From assembly GCA_028291545.1 (NCBI GenBank), contig JAQGHR010000125.1, positions 1-33,367 of the forward strand: DNA of 33,367 bases. The letters are read 5' to 3'. Both the position numbers and the translations under genes were made by a program. This DNA comes from Planctomycetota bacterium (GTDB taxonomy: Bacteria; Planctomycetota; Planctomycetia; Isosphaerales; Isosphaeraceae). Below, one piece after another: positions 23,022 to 31,246 of the stretch (its first letter is position 1; each line of letters starts with the position of its first letter). The notes under the pieces were generated by a model. That model saw only the letters and a list, made by a program, of their open reading frames with translations. It was not told the origin of the DNA and searched no databases.

Positions 23022-23309
23022 GTGTCCTGGAAACTCATCTCGGTGCTCTTCCTGATCGCCTGCCTGGTCGCGCGGCTCTACCGCACGCGCCTCTCGCCGT
23101 GGATCGCCGCCCGGTTCCCGAAGGCCGACGCGATCGTCGCCAGGGGAGTCGCGGCCGTCGAGGACCTCGCCACCCACGAGCTGGCCCAGGTGCTGGCCGA
23201 TCGCCTCAAGGCCGACGGGATCTCGGCCCAGCGCGCGGCGGATGCGGCCGCCCTGGTCGCCAAGTTGCAGACCGCCCTGGACCCGGGGCCTGCCGTCCCA
23301 AAAGCGTGA
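23022..23309 (+). CDS. Small membrane-anchored protein, 95 aa
   Basis: GTG 23022 (VSWKLISVLF...) is preferred because GAGG lies 8 bases upstream. A GTG six bases earlier is too close to it. Residues 4-20 form one N-terminal membrane segment (KLISVLFLIACLVARLY), and the rest is an amphipathic, Ala/Asp/Arg-rich helix (ATHELAQVLADRLKADG). Function is unknown. It follows the protease gene by 48 bp and could work with it. Spanin- or holin-like roles are possible by size and topology only. Confidence 0.6.
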   Translation: MSWKLISVLFLIACLVARLYRTRLSPWIAARFPKADAIVARGVAAVEDLATHELAQVLADRLKADGISAQRAADAAALVAKLQTALDPGPAVPKA

Positions 23310-23374
23310 GCCCCAAGTGGGGGGCCGGTCGCTGGCGTGTGATCTCCGATCCAAAACCATAGGTGAACTTCGAT

Positions 23375-23722
23375 ATGCGTTATGCTTTCGGCCCCGGTCA
23401 CGATGGTCGCGTCATCGCGGGCGTGGCCCAGATCACGCTCGACTCGTTCAGCCGCGACGGCATGACCGAGAACGTCCACATCACCGTGCCCCCGCACGAC
23501 CCAGCCTCCAGCGAGAAGCTGACCAAGGTCTTCGCGGTCTATGCCCCGGCCGCCCCGAGGGCCGACGAGGACGCTCAGAGCTACCTGAACGCCGATGGCC
23601 GCTACGTCGGCGACGTCTCGATCGTGGACGCGGCCATGTCCACCGCCGTCACCATCGCGGTTGCCAACGTGCCGGCGGGTGCCTGGTACGTCCAGACCAT
23701 CCTCCAGTACGAGCAGGCCTGA
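23375..23722 (+). CDS. Hypothetical phage protein, probably beta-rich, 115 aa
   Basis: ATG 23375 follows AGGTGA with an 8-base spacer. A GTG at 23363 in the same frame lies within that site. The protein begins MRYAFGPGHDGRVIAGVAQI and shows alternating hydrophobic residues (HITVPPHDPAS, TIAVANVPAGAWYVQTI), suggesting a small beta-sandwich. No signal or membrane segment. Its stop overlaps the next start (TGATG). It may be a minor virion protein, but no family is recognised. Confidence 0.7.
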   Translation: MRYAFGPGHDGRVIAGVAQITLDSFSRDGMTENVHITVPPHDPASSEKLTKVFAVYAPAAPRADEDAQSYLNADGRYVGDVSIVDAAMSTAVTIAVANVPAGAWYVQTILQYEQA

Positions 23723-24024
23723 TGAAGCGTGTCCCGCCCTCCTACACCGATCTCCGGATCGTGGTAGGCAAGATCAATGACGAATCCGTCGTCGCCACCG
23801 TCCGGGCGGAGCTGGCCCACGACCCGATCACGGGGCGATACCGTCCTGTCGGGCCGCTGGCCACTCTGCCGGCACCGCCGAGCCGTCACGCCCGACGAGC
23901 CGGCAAGGCGCAGGCTCGCGCCCTCGCCAACCACAAGGCCTCGGAGACGAGGCGAGAGGCGCGGAGGAAGGATCTCGTGCCCGAGGTCAACCGGCACCCC
24001 GATGCGACGTTCTTCTGTCGATAG
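23722..24024 (+). CDS. Basic hypothetical phage protein, 100 aa
   Basis: Starts at ATG 23722, overlapping the previous stop as TGATG, so translation is probably coupled. The N-terminal half (MKRVPPSYTDLRIVVGKIND) looks folded. The C-terminal half is strongly basic (HARRAGKAQARALANHK, RREARRKDL) and may bind nucleic acid. The position ahead of the terminase genes is compatible with a role in packaging. Function unknown. Confidence 0.65.
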   Translation: MKRVPPSYTDLRIVVGKINDESVVATVRAELAHDPITGRYRPVGPLATLPAPPSRHARRAGKAQARALANHKASETRREARRKDLVPEVNRHPDATFFCR

Positions 24025-24048
24025 CGATTCACCGGACACCCTCCGACC

Positions 24049-24351
24049 ATGTACCGCAACACGCCCATGACCCTCGACGCGGCCCTCGATCTTGTGATTG
24101 AGCTGGGCCACGCCCTCTCCGCGAAGGACGCCGATGGGAAAGCGATCGCGGGGACGGCGAAGGTCGGCCTCCGGCCCAATGGCGACGGCTTCGACGCCTG
24201 CATCCCCATCGAGCTGCTCCATCGGCTCATCGCCAGACCTGACGTCGAGCGGGAGCGGCGAATCGCCAAGTGGGAGCGGCTCTTCAGCGACAACACCTGT
24301 ATCCCCAGCGGCATCCTCGACCACGAGGGCGGCCGACCTGACGGGGTGTGA
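24049..24351 (+). CDS. Hypothetical phage protein, 100 aa
   Basis: A soluble protein starting MYRNTPMTLDAALDLVIELG, with amphipathic helices and a charged ERERRIAKWERLF segment. The start ATG 24049 lacks a strong ribosome binding site; ATG 24067 (PMTLDAAL) is an alternative. Its end overlaps a possible GTG start of the next gene (GTGA at 24348). No motif is recognised. Confidence 0.6.
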   Translation: MYRNTPMTLDAALDLVIELGHALSAKDADGKAIAGTAKVGLRPNGDGFDACIPIELLHRLIARPDVERERRIAKWERLFSDNTCIPSGILDHEGGRPDGV

Positions 24352-24395
24352 AGTTCTATTCCAGCCTCGCCTCCGGCCGAGTCGGACCCCTTGAA

Positions 24396-24983
24396 ATGGC
24401 CGCGAAAAAGTCGAATTCAAACGCGAAATCAAAGCGGAAATCAAAGCGCGGCGGATCCCGTGCCAACGCGGGACGCAAGCCGAGTGAAGCCAAAGCCTTG
24501 CAAACCGAGATCGTCGCGACGGGAGTCGAGACTCCGGATGCGATCGCGAGGGCCGAACCGCTCCTGAAACGCCGCCTGATCCGCTGCCTGAAGAACCTGT
24601 TCAAGCTGGCCGACGGCGGGTTCGTCCGCGAGAAGATCACCCGCGAGCCCTCCGGCACGGTGACGGCCAAGGTCGTCCTGCGGAATCCCGACGGCACGCC
24701 GGTGCTCGACGTCAACGGCCGCCCGGTCGTCGCGGAGCAGCTCCTGTTCCCGGACCTCCCCCCCGATCAGCTCGTGATCGTCTCGCACACGGCCGAGACC
24801 GCCGCGCCCGACCGGGCCGCGAATCAATACCTGATCGACCGCATCCTCGGCAAGCCGCACACGGCCGAGCCCTCCAAGGCCGGCGACACGACGAACGCCC
24901 TGCCCTCGATCCTGGAAGCCGCCCTGGCTCGGGCCTACGGCGACGAGGCGGAACCCGAGCCGCGACCGGCCATCGAAGTCTGA
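24396..24983 (+). CDS. Probable terminase small subunit, 195 aa
   Basis: The N-terminus is very basic and contains RGGSRANAGRKPSEA, the 'GG.R.NAGRK' signature seen at the start of many phage small terminases. Helical segments follow (LLKRRLIRCLKNLFKLADGG), then a beta-rich middle and a C-terminal acidic tail. It lies directly upstream of the large terminase gene. It should recognise phage DNA and load the large subunit. ATG 24396 (MAAKKSNSNAK) matches the usual family start. A GTG at 24348 overlapping the previous stop would add 16 residues. Assignment rests on the motif and on position. Confidence 0.7.
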   Translation: MAAKKSNSNAKSKRKSKRGGSRANAGRKPSEAKALQTEIVATGVETPDAIARAEPLLKRRLIRCLKNLFKLADGGFVREKITREPSGTVTAKVVLRNPDGTPVLDVNGRPVVAEQLLFPDLPPDQLVIVSHTAETAAPDRAANQYLIDRILGKPHTAEPSKAGDTTNALPSILEAALARAYGDEAEPEPRPAIEV

Positions 24984-25012
24984 CCCCGGCATCGAGACGG
25001 AGCCTCGCGTCC

Positions 25013-26482
25013 ATGCGACGAGCCCTCGTGGCAATCCTGGCCCTGGCGGTGTGGCTCATGACCCCCATGGAGCGCAACGCCGCGAAGTTCGAGTCCGCCG
25101 TCCGGGAGGCGGGCAATCCCCGCGACCAGGTCGAGCGGATGCTCCGCGCCGGGATCGTGCTCCAGCCCCGCCAGCTCGTGGCCAGCGCGATGGCCCGGCT
25201 CTGCGACGCGGACGGCGGCCCGACCGAGGTGGCCTACGGCGGCGCGCGGGGCGGCGGCAAGAGCCACTGGGCCATCGCCCAGCTCACCGACGACTGCCAG
25301 CGGTACCCGGGCCTCAAGTGCCTGCTGCTGCGCAAGGTCGGCAAGGCCAACCGCGAGAACTTCCAGGACCTCCGCACCAAGATCTTGCCCGGCCTCCGCA
25401 CCAACTACAACAAGACCGAGGGCACGCTCACCTTCGCCAACGGCTCGGTCATCAAGACCGGCCACTTCCAGAACGACCGCGACATCGACGCCTACCTCGG
25501 CCTCGAATACGACGTGATCCTGATCGAGGAGGCCACCACGCTCACCAAGAGCAAGGTGGACGACGTCCTCTCCTGCCTGCGGACGAGCAAGCCGCTCTGG
25601 CGGCCGCGGGCCTACTTCACGACCAATCCCGGCAACGTCGGGCACGCCTGGTTCAAGGCCCGGTTCATCGAGCCCTGGCGGCGCGGGGGCGAGTCGGCCA
25701 CGCGGTTCGTCCAGGCCACCGTCAACGACAACCGGTTCGTCAACCGCGAGTACCGCGGCCGGCTCGAAGGCCTCACCGGCTGGAAGCGCCGCGCGTGGCT
25801 CCTGGGCGACTGGGACATCGCCGCGGGCCAGTACTACACGACCTGGCGGCACGGCACCCACGTCCGACCGGACATCGGGTACGGCTTCGCCGAGCCCGAC
25901 TGGCGGGTCTGGCTGTCGCTCGATTACGGGTTCGCGCACTACACGGCCGCGTACCTGTTCACCGTCGATGGCGACGGGACCGTTTACATCCTCGACGAGC
26001 ATGCCCAGCGGGGCTGGCTGGTGGACGCCCACTGCGAGGCGATCACGGCCATGCTCGAGCGCAACCGGATCGCTCGTCATCGGGTCGAGACCATCCTCGC
26101 CGGCGGCGACGTCTTCAAGCGCGAGAGCGACGGGGAGCGGGTCGCTGACGATTACGAGCGGAACGGCTTCCGCCTGGAGCGGGCCAACATGAGTCGGGTC
26201 GACGGGGCGGCCGAGTTCCTCCGCCGCCTGGGCGACGTCGACCGCACCCCGCCGCTGCGGCCCAGCCTGTACATCTCCGACCACTGCTCCGGGCTGATCG
26301 ATTGCATCCCCGGCCTGATGCACGACCCCCGCCGCGGCGAGGACGTGAAGAAGGTCGATTGCGACGACGACGGCTTCGGCGGCGACGACTATTACGACGG
26401 GGCCCGCTACGGCCTCATGCACGTGGCCCAGCCCGCGGGCAGCTGGGGCTCGAGCCCGATCGACGACGACTGGCGAGGCTGA
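25013..26482 (+). CDS. Phage terminase large subunit, up to 489 aa
   Basis: The ATP-driven DNA packaging motor and nuclease. Walker A is GGARGGGKS (76-84), Walker B with catalytic Glu is VILIEEA (168-174), and the motif TTNPGN (203-208) follows as in phage large terminases. The RNase H-like nuclease domain has candidate metal ligands Asp304 (LSLDYGF), Asp366 (LAGGDVF) and Asp462 (DDYYDGARYGL). The first 18 residues (MRRALVAILALAVWLMTP) are hydrophobic, which is odd for a cytoplasmic motor. The real start may be ATG 25058 or 25067, but only ATG 25013 has even a distant GGAG. The portal gene follows by 4 bp. Confidence 0.93.
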   Translation: MRRALVAILALAVWLMTPMERNAAKFESAVREAGNPRDQVERMLRAGIVLQPRQLVASAMARLCDADGGPTEVAYGGARGGGKSHWAIAQLTDDCQRYPGLKCLLLRKVGKANRENFQDLRTKILPGLRTNYNKTEGTLTFANGSVIKTGHFQNDRDIDAYLGLEYDVILIEEATTLTKSKVDDVLSCLRTSKPLWRPRAYFTTNPGNVGHAWFKARFIEPWRRGGESATRFVQATVNDNRFVNREYRGRLEGLTGWKRRAWLLGDWDIAAGQYYTTWRHGTHVRPDIGYGFAEPDWRVWLSLDYGFAHYTAAYLFTVDGDGTVYILDEHAQRGWLVDAHCEAITAMLERNRIARHRVETILAGGDVFKRESDGERVADDYERNGFRLERANMSRVDGAAEFLRRLGDVDRTPPLRPSLYISDHCSGLIDCIPGLMHDPRRGEDVKKVDCDDDGFGGDDYYDGARYGLMHVAQPAGSWGSSPIDDDWRG

Positions 26483-26486
26483 CACC

Positions 26487-28133
26487 TTGGGCCTACTCGG
26501 GAACCTCATGAGCGGACTTTCCGGCGCCTACACCGGCTTCCTGGAGGCCTACTTCGACGCCGACCCGGCGCGACCGGCCGGGGTCCAGGCCGAGGGCCAG
26601 CGGGACTACGGCGCCTGGGACTCGCGGCGCTCGCGGTACGCGATCCACTGGTCGATGTACAAGAACAACACGTATCGCGACATCAAGCGGTTCGCGAAGC
26701 CCTACAAGGCCCAGTACGGCCTCTACCGCCACACCCGCGGCGTCTACTCCCCGTCGAAGCGGATCGCGGATTTCTTCCGCACCCACATCTACGGCGGCTC
26801 GCTCGATCACGAGGCGGGCGACGGCAAGGAGATCCAGACGGCGATCCCGATCGAGGCGGCGGATGAGGCCCTGCACGCGTGCCTCGCCCGCCTCTGGTGG
26901 GATTCCAACTGGGAGGTCAAGAAGGGCGTGTTCACGCTCTGGGGGCCCGTGCTCGGGGACGTGGGGCTGACGGTGGTCGACGACCCGGGCTCGCGGTCGA
27001 TGGCCCTGGACGTGGTCCACCCCGGCACGATCTCCTACCTCGAGCGCGACCACCGCGGCGACACGCGGGCCTACCAGCGCCGCGAATGGCGGTCGAACCT
27101 CTCGGGAAAGCCCGACGCCCGGACCGGCACGGCGAAGATCGGCAAGGCCGAGACGGAGTACGTCGAGGACGTCGAACTGACCGCCTCCGGGGTCAGGTAC
27201 ACGACCTATCGCGACGGCAAGCCCTTCGACTGGCGGATCGGCCCGGACGGCCGGATGCTGGGCGACGGCCCGGGTTCCTCGCCGACCTGGGAGCTGGCGT
27301 GCGACTTCGTGCCGTTCTACCTCGTCCAGCACATCGACGAGGGCGTCGGCTGGGGCTGCTCGGAATTCGAGGGCGGGCGTGCCAAGATCGACGAGCTGAA
27401 TGACCTCGGCTCCAAGTTGCACGACCAGATCCGCAAGATGGTCCAGGGGGCGTGGCTCATCTCGGGCATGTCCGACCCCGCCGCCACGCCCGAGGCCCCG
27501 CGGACCCCCGCCACCACCAAGAAGCCGGCCCCCGGACGCGAGGAGATGACGGTCATCTACTCGCCGAAGCCGGACGCCAAGGCCCAGAGCCTGGTGGGCG
27601 ACCTGGACGTCGCCGCGACCTCGGCCGAGATCCGCCAGGCGCTCGACAACCTCGAGGACGATTACCCGGAGCTCCGGTTCGAACGATTGCGGCTGGGGGG
27701 CACCGTCTCCGGCGAGGCCCTCCGCGTGGCCCAGCAGCCGGCGGCGACCCGGATCCAGGAGCGGCGTCCGTCGTATGACTATGCCCTGATGTGTGCCCAG
27801 ATGGCCGCCGTCGCGATCGGCGGGCACCAGGGCTACGACGGTTACGAGGGCTTCGATCTGTCGAGCTACTCGGCCAACAAGCCCTCGCACCGGATCGGCC
27901 GCCGGCCCGTCTTCGGCACCGACCCGATGGACAAGATCGCCGAGACCCTGGCGAAGTTCACGGCGATCAAGGAGGGCGTGGCCTCGGGCATGCCCCTTGC
28001 GATCGTGATGGCCGACCTGGGGTATTCGCCCAAGGACGTCAAGGAGGCGGTGAAGCACTCCGAGGCGAAGGCCGCGGCCGATCGGCAGAAGGCCGCGACG
28101 GCGAAGCCGCCGGACGGGGGAAACACGCCATGA
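26487..28133 (+). CDS. Phage portal protein, 548 aa
   Basis: Forms the dodecameric ring through which DNA enters the head. Identification rests on position right after the large terminase, typical length, and portal-like features: an N-terminal segment around ADFFRTHIYGGSLD, long acidic and helical parts, the stretch FVPFYLVQHIDEGVGWGCSE and ELNDLGSKLHDQIRKMV (clip/wing region in portals), and a charged, Lys/Ala-rich C-terminus. TTG 26487 (LGLLGNLMSGL) has GAGG nine bases upstream. ATG 26508 is a slightly shorter alternative. Its stop overlaps the next start as ATGA. Confidence 0.85.
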   Translation: MGLLGNLMSGLSGAYTGFLEAYFDADPARPAGVQAEGQRDYGAWDSRRSRYAIHWSMYKNNTYRDIKRFAKPYKAQYGLYRHTRGVYSPSKRIADFFRTHIYGGSLDHEAGDGKEIQTAIPIEAADEALHACLARLWWDSNWEVKKGVFTLWGPVLGDVGLTVVDDPGSRSMALDVVHPGTISYLERDHRGDTRAYQRREWRSNLSGKPDARTGTAKIGKAETEYVEDVELTASGVRYTTYRDGKPFDWRIGPDGRMLGDGPGSSPTWELACDFVPFYLVQHIDEGVGWGCSEFEGGRAKIDELNDLGSKLHDQIRKMVQGAWLISGMSDPAATPEAPRTPATTKKPAPGREEMTVIYSPKPDAKAQSLVGDLDVAATSAEIRQALDNLEDDYPELRFERLRLGGTVSGEALRVAQQPAATRIQERRPSYDYALMCAQMAAVAIGGHQGYDGYEGFDLSSYSANKPSHRIGRRPVFGTDPMDKIAETLAKFTAIKEGVASGMPLAIVMADLGYSPKDVKEAVKHSEAKAAADRQKAATAKPPDGGNTP

Positions 28134-28297
28134 CCGGCGAGCCCGACGTGATCATCGTCCTGCCGCCTTTCCCGCTGATCGAGGCGTTGTGGTTCCACGC
28201 CCGCTGGGCGGGCACGCCCTGGGTGCCGACGCCGTTCGGGTCGGTCGCCTACTGCGTCCCGGACGGCCGCCAGCACGGCAGGTCCATCTGCACCTGA
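28130..28297 (+). CDS. 55-aa hypothetical protein coupled to the portal gene
   Basis: ATG 28130 overlaps the portal stop (ATGA). The product MTGEPDVIIVLPPFPLIEAL and onward is rich in Pro and Trp (WFHARWAGTPWVPTPFG) and ends in a short polar tail (PDGRQHGRSICT). Codon use is typical of the phage genes, and the coupling supports translation. It could be a small connector-associated protein. No family is known to me. Confidence 0.6.
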   Translation: MTGEPDVIIVLPPFPLIEALWFHARWAGTPWVPTPFGSVAYCVPDGRQHGRSICT

Positions 28298-28382
28298 ATC
28301 TCCCGCTTCCCATCCCTCGCGAACCCAGCCCGGCAAGGTGCCGGGGCCGGTCGCGTCCGCCCCGAAGATCCCAGGGGGATCG

Positions 28383-29087
28383 ATGTATTTCCGACTGTAT
28401 CGCATGCTGCTGACCGCGACCGGTGCCGAGGGCAACGGCAACAACGAACCCCCGCCCAAGGAGCCCGAGAAGGCCCCGGACCTGGCCAAGGCGGTCGAGG
28501 GCCTGCTCACCAAGCACGGCGACGCGGGCGGCGCCCTCCGCGTGCTGCTCTCGGAGAACTACCAGCTCCGGGACAGCAACCGCGAGCTCAAGACGAAGCT
28601 GCCGGCCGACGGCACCCGCGTCCTGACCGCGGATGAGGCCAAGCTCCTCGACTCCTATTCGGCCCTCGGGAAGCCCGAGGACCTGAAGAAGATCAAGACG
28701 GAGCACGGCACGCTCTCGAGCGAGGTCACCGGCCTGAAGCGGGACACCGAGCTCCGCACCGTGGCCGAGAAGGCGGGCGTGAAGTTCGGCGTCCTCAAGA
28801 CGCTGGCCGGCTCGCTCGACTTCTCGGGCACCGTCAGGGTGAAGGACGCCAAGACCGGCAAGGAGACCGAGGTGCTCGCCGTCAAGGACGGCGACGCCGA
28901 GCCGGTCGCCTTCGACGCCTACGCGGCCAAGCACTGGGACGACTTCCTGCCGGCCCTGCGGGCGGGGGAGACGGCCAAGGCGCCGTCCCTCACCACCCCG
29001 CCGCGCCGCCCTGCCACCCCGCCGCCGCCCGCCAAGGGCGCGGCCGACCCGCCCGAGAACACGGGGCTGAAGCGGGTCCGCATCTGA
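28383..29087 (+). CDS. Scaffold-like protein, 234 aa
   Basis: ATG 28383 follows AGGGGGA. After a short N-terminus the protein is Pro/Glu/Lys-rich, then largely helical and charged with coiled-coil character (about 55-125: LRVLLSENYQLRDSNRELKT and on to LSSEVTGLKRDTEL), and ends in a Pro-rich basic tail (PRRPATPPPPAKG). Position between portal and capsid genes and this composition fit a head-assembly scaffold. No prohead protease domain is present. Function is inferred from composition and gene order. Confidence 0.7.
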   Translation: MYFRLYRMLLTATGAEGNGNNEPPPKEPEKAPDLAKAVEGLLTKHGDAGGALRVLLSENYQLRDSNRELKTKLPADGTRVLTADEAKLLDSYSALGKPEDLKKIKTEHGTLSSEVTGLKRDTELRTVAEKAGVKFGVLKTLAGSLDFSGTVRVKDAKTGKETEVLAVKDGDAEPVAFDAYAAKHWDDFLPALRAGETAKAPSLTTPPRRPATPPPPAKGAADPPENTGLKRVRI

Positions 29088-29157
29088 TCCGCCCGCCCCG
29101 GCTATTCGCGGCTGAAACTCCGATCCCGAACTCTGCTTTCCCCGAGGACGCACCGAT

Positions 29158-29568
29158 ATGGCCGACATCGTCGTCACCGCCTCCAAGGTCGCACCGATCG
29201 ACCAGGACCAGGCGCAGATCTATCCGATGGTCCCCGCCGTCGCCATCAACCGGGGCCAGGCGGTCTACCTGAACTCGGCCGGCAAGGCCGCCCTGGGCAT
29301 CGCCACGGCCGCCGGCACCGTCAAGACCGGCGGGATCGCCCTGGAGACCGCCGGGGTCCGCCAGGGGGTCTCGATCCTCAAGCGCGGCAAGGTCGGGGGC
29401 TTCGCCGTCTCCGCCCTCGCGTACGGGGCCCTGATCTACTCCTCGGACACCCCCGGGGCCGTCGCCGACGCGACCGGGACCAGCACCCAGATCGTGGGCA
29501 AGGTGGTCCCGATGTCGGACAGCGACCTGACCAAGGTCATCTACTTCGACTTCCCCTGGCTGACGTGA
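29158..29568 (+). CDS. Capsid decoration/cement-like protein, 136 aa
   Basis: A small beta-rich protein directly upstream of the capsid gene. The pattern GQAVYLNSAGKAALGIA, then GGIALETAGVRQGVSIL and GGFAVSALAYGALIYSS, resembles DUF2190-type phage proteins, which include head decoration (cement) proteins that stabilise expanded capsids. Starts at ATG 29158 with GAGG ten bases upstream. A separate gene is needed if the head lacks covalent cross-links, but that is inference. Confidence 0.75.
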   Translation: MADIVVTASKVAPIDQDQAQIYPMVPAVAINRGQAVYLNSAGKAALGIATAAGTVKTGGIALETAGVRQGVSILKRGKVGGFAVSALAYGALIYSSDTPGAVADATGTSTQIVGKVVPMSDSDLTKVIYFDFPWLT

Positions 29569-29576
29569 CCCGGGGG

Positions 29577-29690
29577 CGGTGGTCAGTGGCCAGGGGCCAG
29601 TGGCCAGCGACGACGAGACGCCAGCGACGACCCCGCATTTCCGACCATTGACCTCCGACCACCGACCACTCACCAGCGAGCACCAATCCC
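29577..29690. repeat. Intergenic GGTCAGTGGCCAG-type repetitive stretch
   Basis: Between the decoration and capsid genes, short words recur: GGTCAGTGGCC, GGCCAGTGGCCAG, then the C-rich counterpart GACCACCGACCACTCACC. The two halves can pair imperfectly (GGTGGTCAGTGG with CCACCGACCACT-like words). Such TGGTCAGTGG arrays are dispersed in intergenic DNA of several planctomycetes. No gene is here. It separates two co-oriented structural genes and may fold in the mRNA and set capsid expression. Confidence 0.5.
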
Positions 29691-30782
29691 ATGGCAAATC
29701 TCTTCGGGGCGATGGGTCTGCAGGACTCGGATCGCCTCTTCAACGGCACGATCGGCCAGCGGGTCATCTACGATGAGTCGCAGAAGTACATCGACCTGTA
29801 CAACCGGGACATCGTCGCCGCCACGGCCATCTTCGTGGCGGGCCGCACCGACAAGTACAAGGAGCGGTTCAAGCTCGCCGGCGGCGGCTTCATGCAGAAG
29901 CGTGGCCGCCTGAGCAAGCCCGGGGCCGTCAAGGACAACGGCCAGTGGGACGTGGCCTACCCGCTCCTCGACTACGGGGACGCCCTGGCGTTCGACGACA
30001 TCTCGATGGCCTACATGACGGCCGCCGAGTACACCCTGGGCCTCCAGAACATCTTCAACCGGGACGCCAACACGTACCGGTTCGAGCTCCTGAAGGCGCT
30101 CTTCAACAACACGGGCTACACCTTCAAGGATGAGCTCTACGGCGACTTGTCGGTGGTGCCCCTGGCCAACACCGACGGCACGCTCTATCCCCCCGTGCTG
30201 GGCGCCACGGCCGAGGCCGAGGCCACCTATTTCGTGGGCTCGAACTACGCGACGGCGTCGATCTCCGACACCAACAACCCCGTGAAGACCACGGTGGACA
30301 GCCTGCAGGCCCGCTTCGGCACCCCCACCGGCGGCTCGAACATCGCGTTCTTCTACAACGTCGCCGAGCACGCCAAGTTGTCGGCGCTCACCAGCTTCGT
30401 GCCGGTCCAGTACCAGTACGTGCAGCCGGGCGACAACACCGCGACGGTGCGGATCCCGGGCATCCCCGACGAGCTGCTCCAGGGCTCGTGGGAGGTCACC
30501 GGCACCTGCTCCGGCGCGGTCATGTGCAAGTGGGCCCAGATCCCGGCGACGTACACGGCCGGCGTCCACCTCGACGCCACGCCCCCGCTGATCGAGCGCG
30601 TCGACCCGGAGGACACCGGGCTGGGCGTCGGCCTCCAGCTGATCGCCCGCGACCTGGACGCCTTCTTCGAGAGCCACTACTGGCGCCACCGCTACGGCCT
30701 GGCCGTCAGGAACAGATTGAACGGCTACATCATGCAGATGGTGGCCTCCACCACCTACACGATCCCGACCGTGTTCGCCTGA
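29691..30782 (+). CDS. Major capsid protein (HK97-like fold), 363 aa
   Basis: The main head shell protein. Length, position after scaffold and decoration genes, and its character support this: an N-terminal helix-rich part (RVIYDESQKYIDLYNRDIVA), a beta-hairpin-like region (FKLAGGGFMQKRGRLSKPG), a central domain (NIFNRDANTYRFELLKALFN), and a C-terminal part with LDAFFESHYWRHRYGLAVRN as in HK97-type coat proteins that recognise a capsid-fold spine. There is no obvious N-terminal delta domain or protease gene, so assembly may use the separate scaffold without cleavage. ATG 29691 opens the gene after a non-coding spacer. Confidence 0.85.
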   Translation: MANLFGAMGLQDSDRLFNGTIGQRVIYDESQKYIDLYNRDIVAATAIFVAGRTDKYKERFKLAGGGFMQKRGRLSKPGAVKDNGQWDVAYPLLDYGDALAFDDISMAYMTAAEYTLGLQNIFNRDANTYRFELLKALFNNTGYTFKDELYGDLSVVPLANTDGTLYPPVLGATAEAEATYFVGSNYATASISDTNNPVKTTVDSLQARFGTPTGGSNIAFFYNVAEHAKLSALTSFVPVQYQYVQPGDNTATVRIPGIPDELLQGSWEVTGTCSGAVMCKWAQIPATYTAGVHLDATPPLIERVDPEDTGLGVGLQLIARDLDAFFESHYWRHRYGLAVRNRLNGYIMQMVASTTYTIPTVFA

Positions 30783-30812
30783 TAGACGGATGTCGATTAG
30801 ACGGATGTCGAT
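30783..30812. repeat. Tandem 15-bp repeat just after the capsid gene
   Basis: TAGACGGATGTCGAT occurs twice in tandem (30783-30797 and 30798-30812), immediately after the capsid stop codon. A recent slippage duplication is the simplest reading. Confidence 0.8.
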
Positions 30813-30898
30813 ATCGAGAACCTTCGGGGCGATGCGACGATCGTCGCCCCTCCTCCCCGTCCATCATCCCTCCCGCACTCACCCCGGAGCCGTCCGCC

Positions 30899-31243
30899 AT
30901 GGCCGATCCCGTCGCCATCGCCATCAAGCAGGAAGCCGCCACCACGGCGCTCAACGAGACGCTCCGGTCGCTGGACGATCGGCTCGCCCGCATCGAGGTC
31001 AAGCTGGACGGTGGCCTGGCGTCACCGGATCACCTCGCCACGCTCGACGCGGGCCCCGACATCGTGACGGAGCTGAAGGCCGCCAAGGAGGAGATCCTGG
31101 CCGCGTTCGTCGCCAGGGGCAAGGCCGTCGGGCCGGTCGCCCCCGCGGGTCCCGCCCCGGCCGCGGCGACTCCCGCCGTCGCCGCCCCATCCCCGCCCGC
31201 CGCCGCGGCCGTCCCGGATCCCGCCACGCCCAGGGGCAAGTAA
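30899..31243 (+). CDS. Hypothetical phage protein with helical head and Ala/Pro tail, 114 aa
   Basis: ATG 30899 (MADPVAIAIKQEAATTALNE). The first ~75 residues form amphipathic, coiled-coil-like helices (LRSLDDRLARIEVKLDGG, ELKAAKEEILAAFVA). The last ~35 are almost only Ala, Pro and Val, a flexible tail. Lies 3 bp ahead of the next gene. Possibly a minor head or connector-associated protein. Not recognised. Confidence 0.65.
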   Translation: MADPVAIAIKQEAATTALNETLRSLDDRLARIEVKLDGGLASPDHLATLDAGPDIVTELKAAKEEILAAFVARGKAVGPVAPAGPAPAAATPAVAAPSPPAAAAVPDPATPRGK

Positions 31244-31246
31244 CCC

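Noticed and set aside
21891..23360. 489-codon minus-strand frame opposite the secreted protease
   Set aside because: The plus-strand protease has signal peptide and triad. The opposite frame is Arg/Gly/Asp-rich filler.
24935..26509. 524-codon minus-strand frame opposite the large terminase gene
   Set aside because: The plus strand carries clear Walker and nuclease motifs. The opposite frame is low-complexity Val/Ala/Arg/Gly without motifs.
26493..28058. 521-codon minus-strand frame opposite the portal gene
   Set aside because: Mirror of the portal codons, with no ribosome binding site or recognisable domain.
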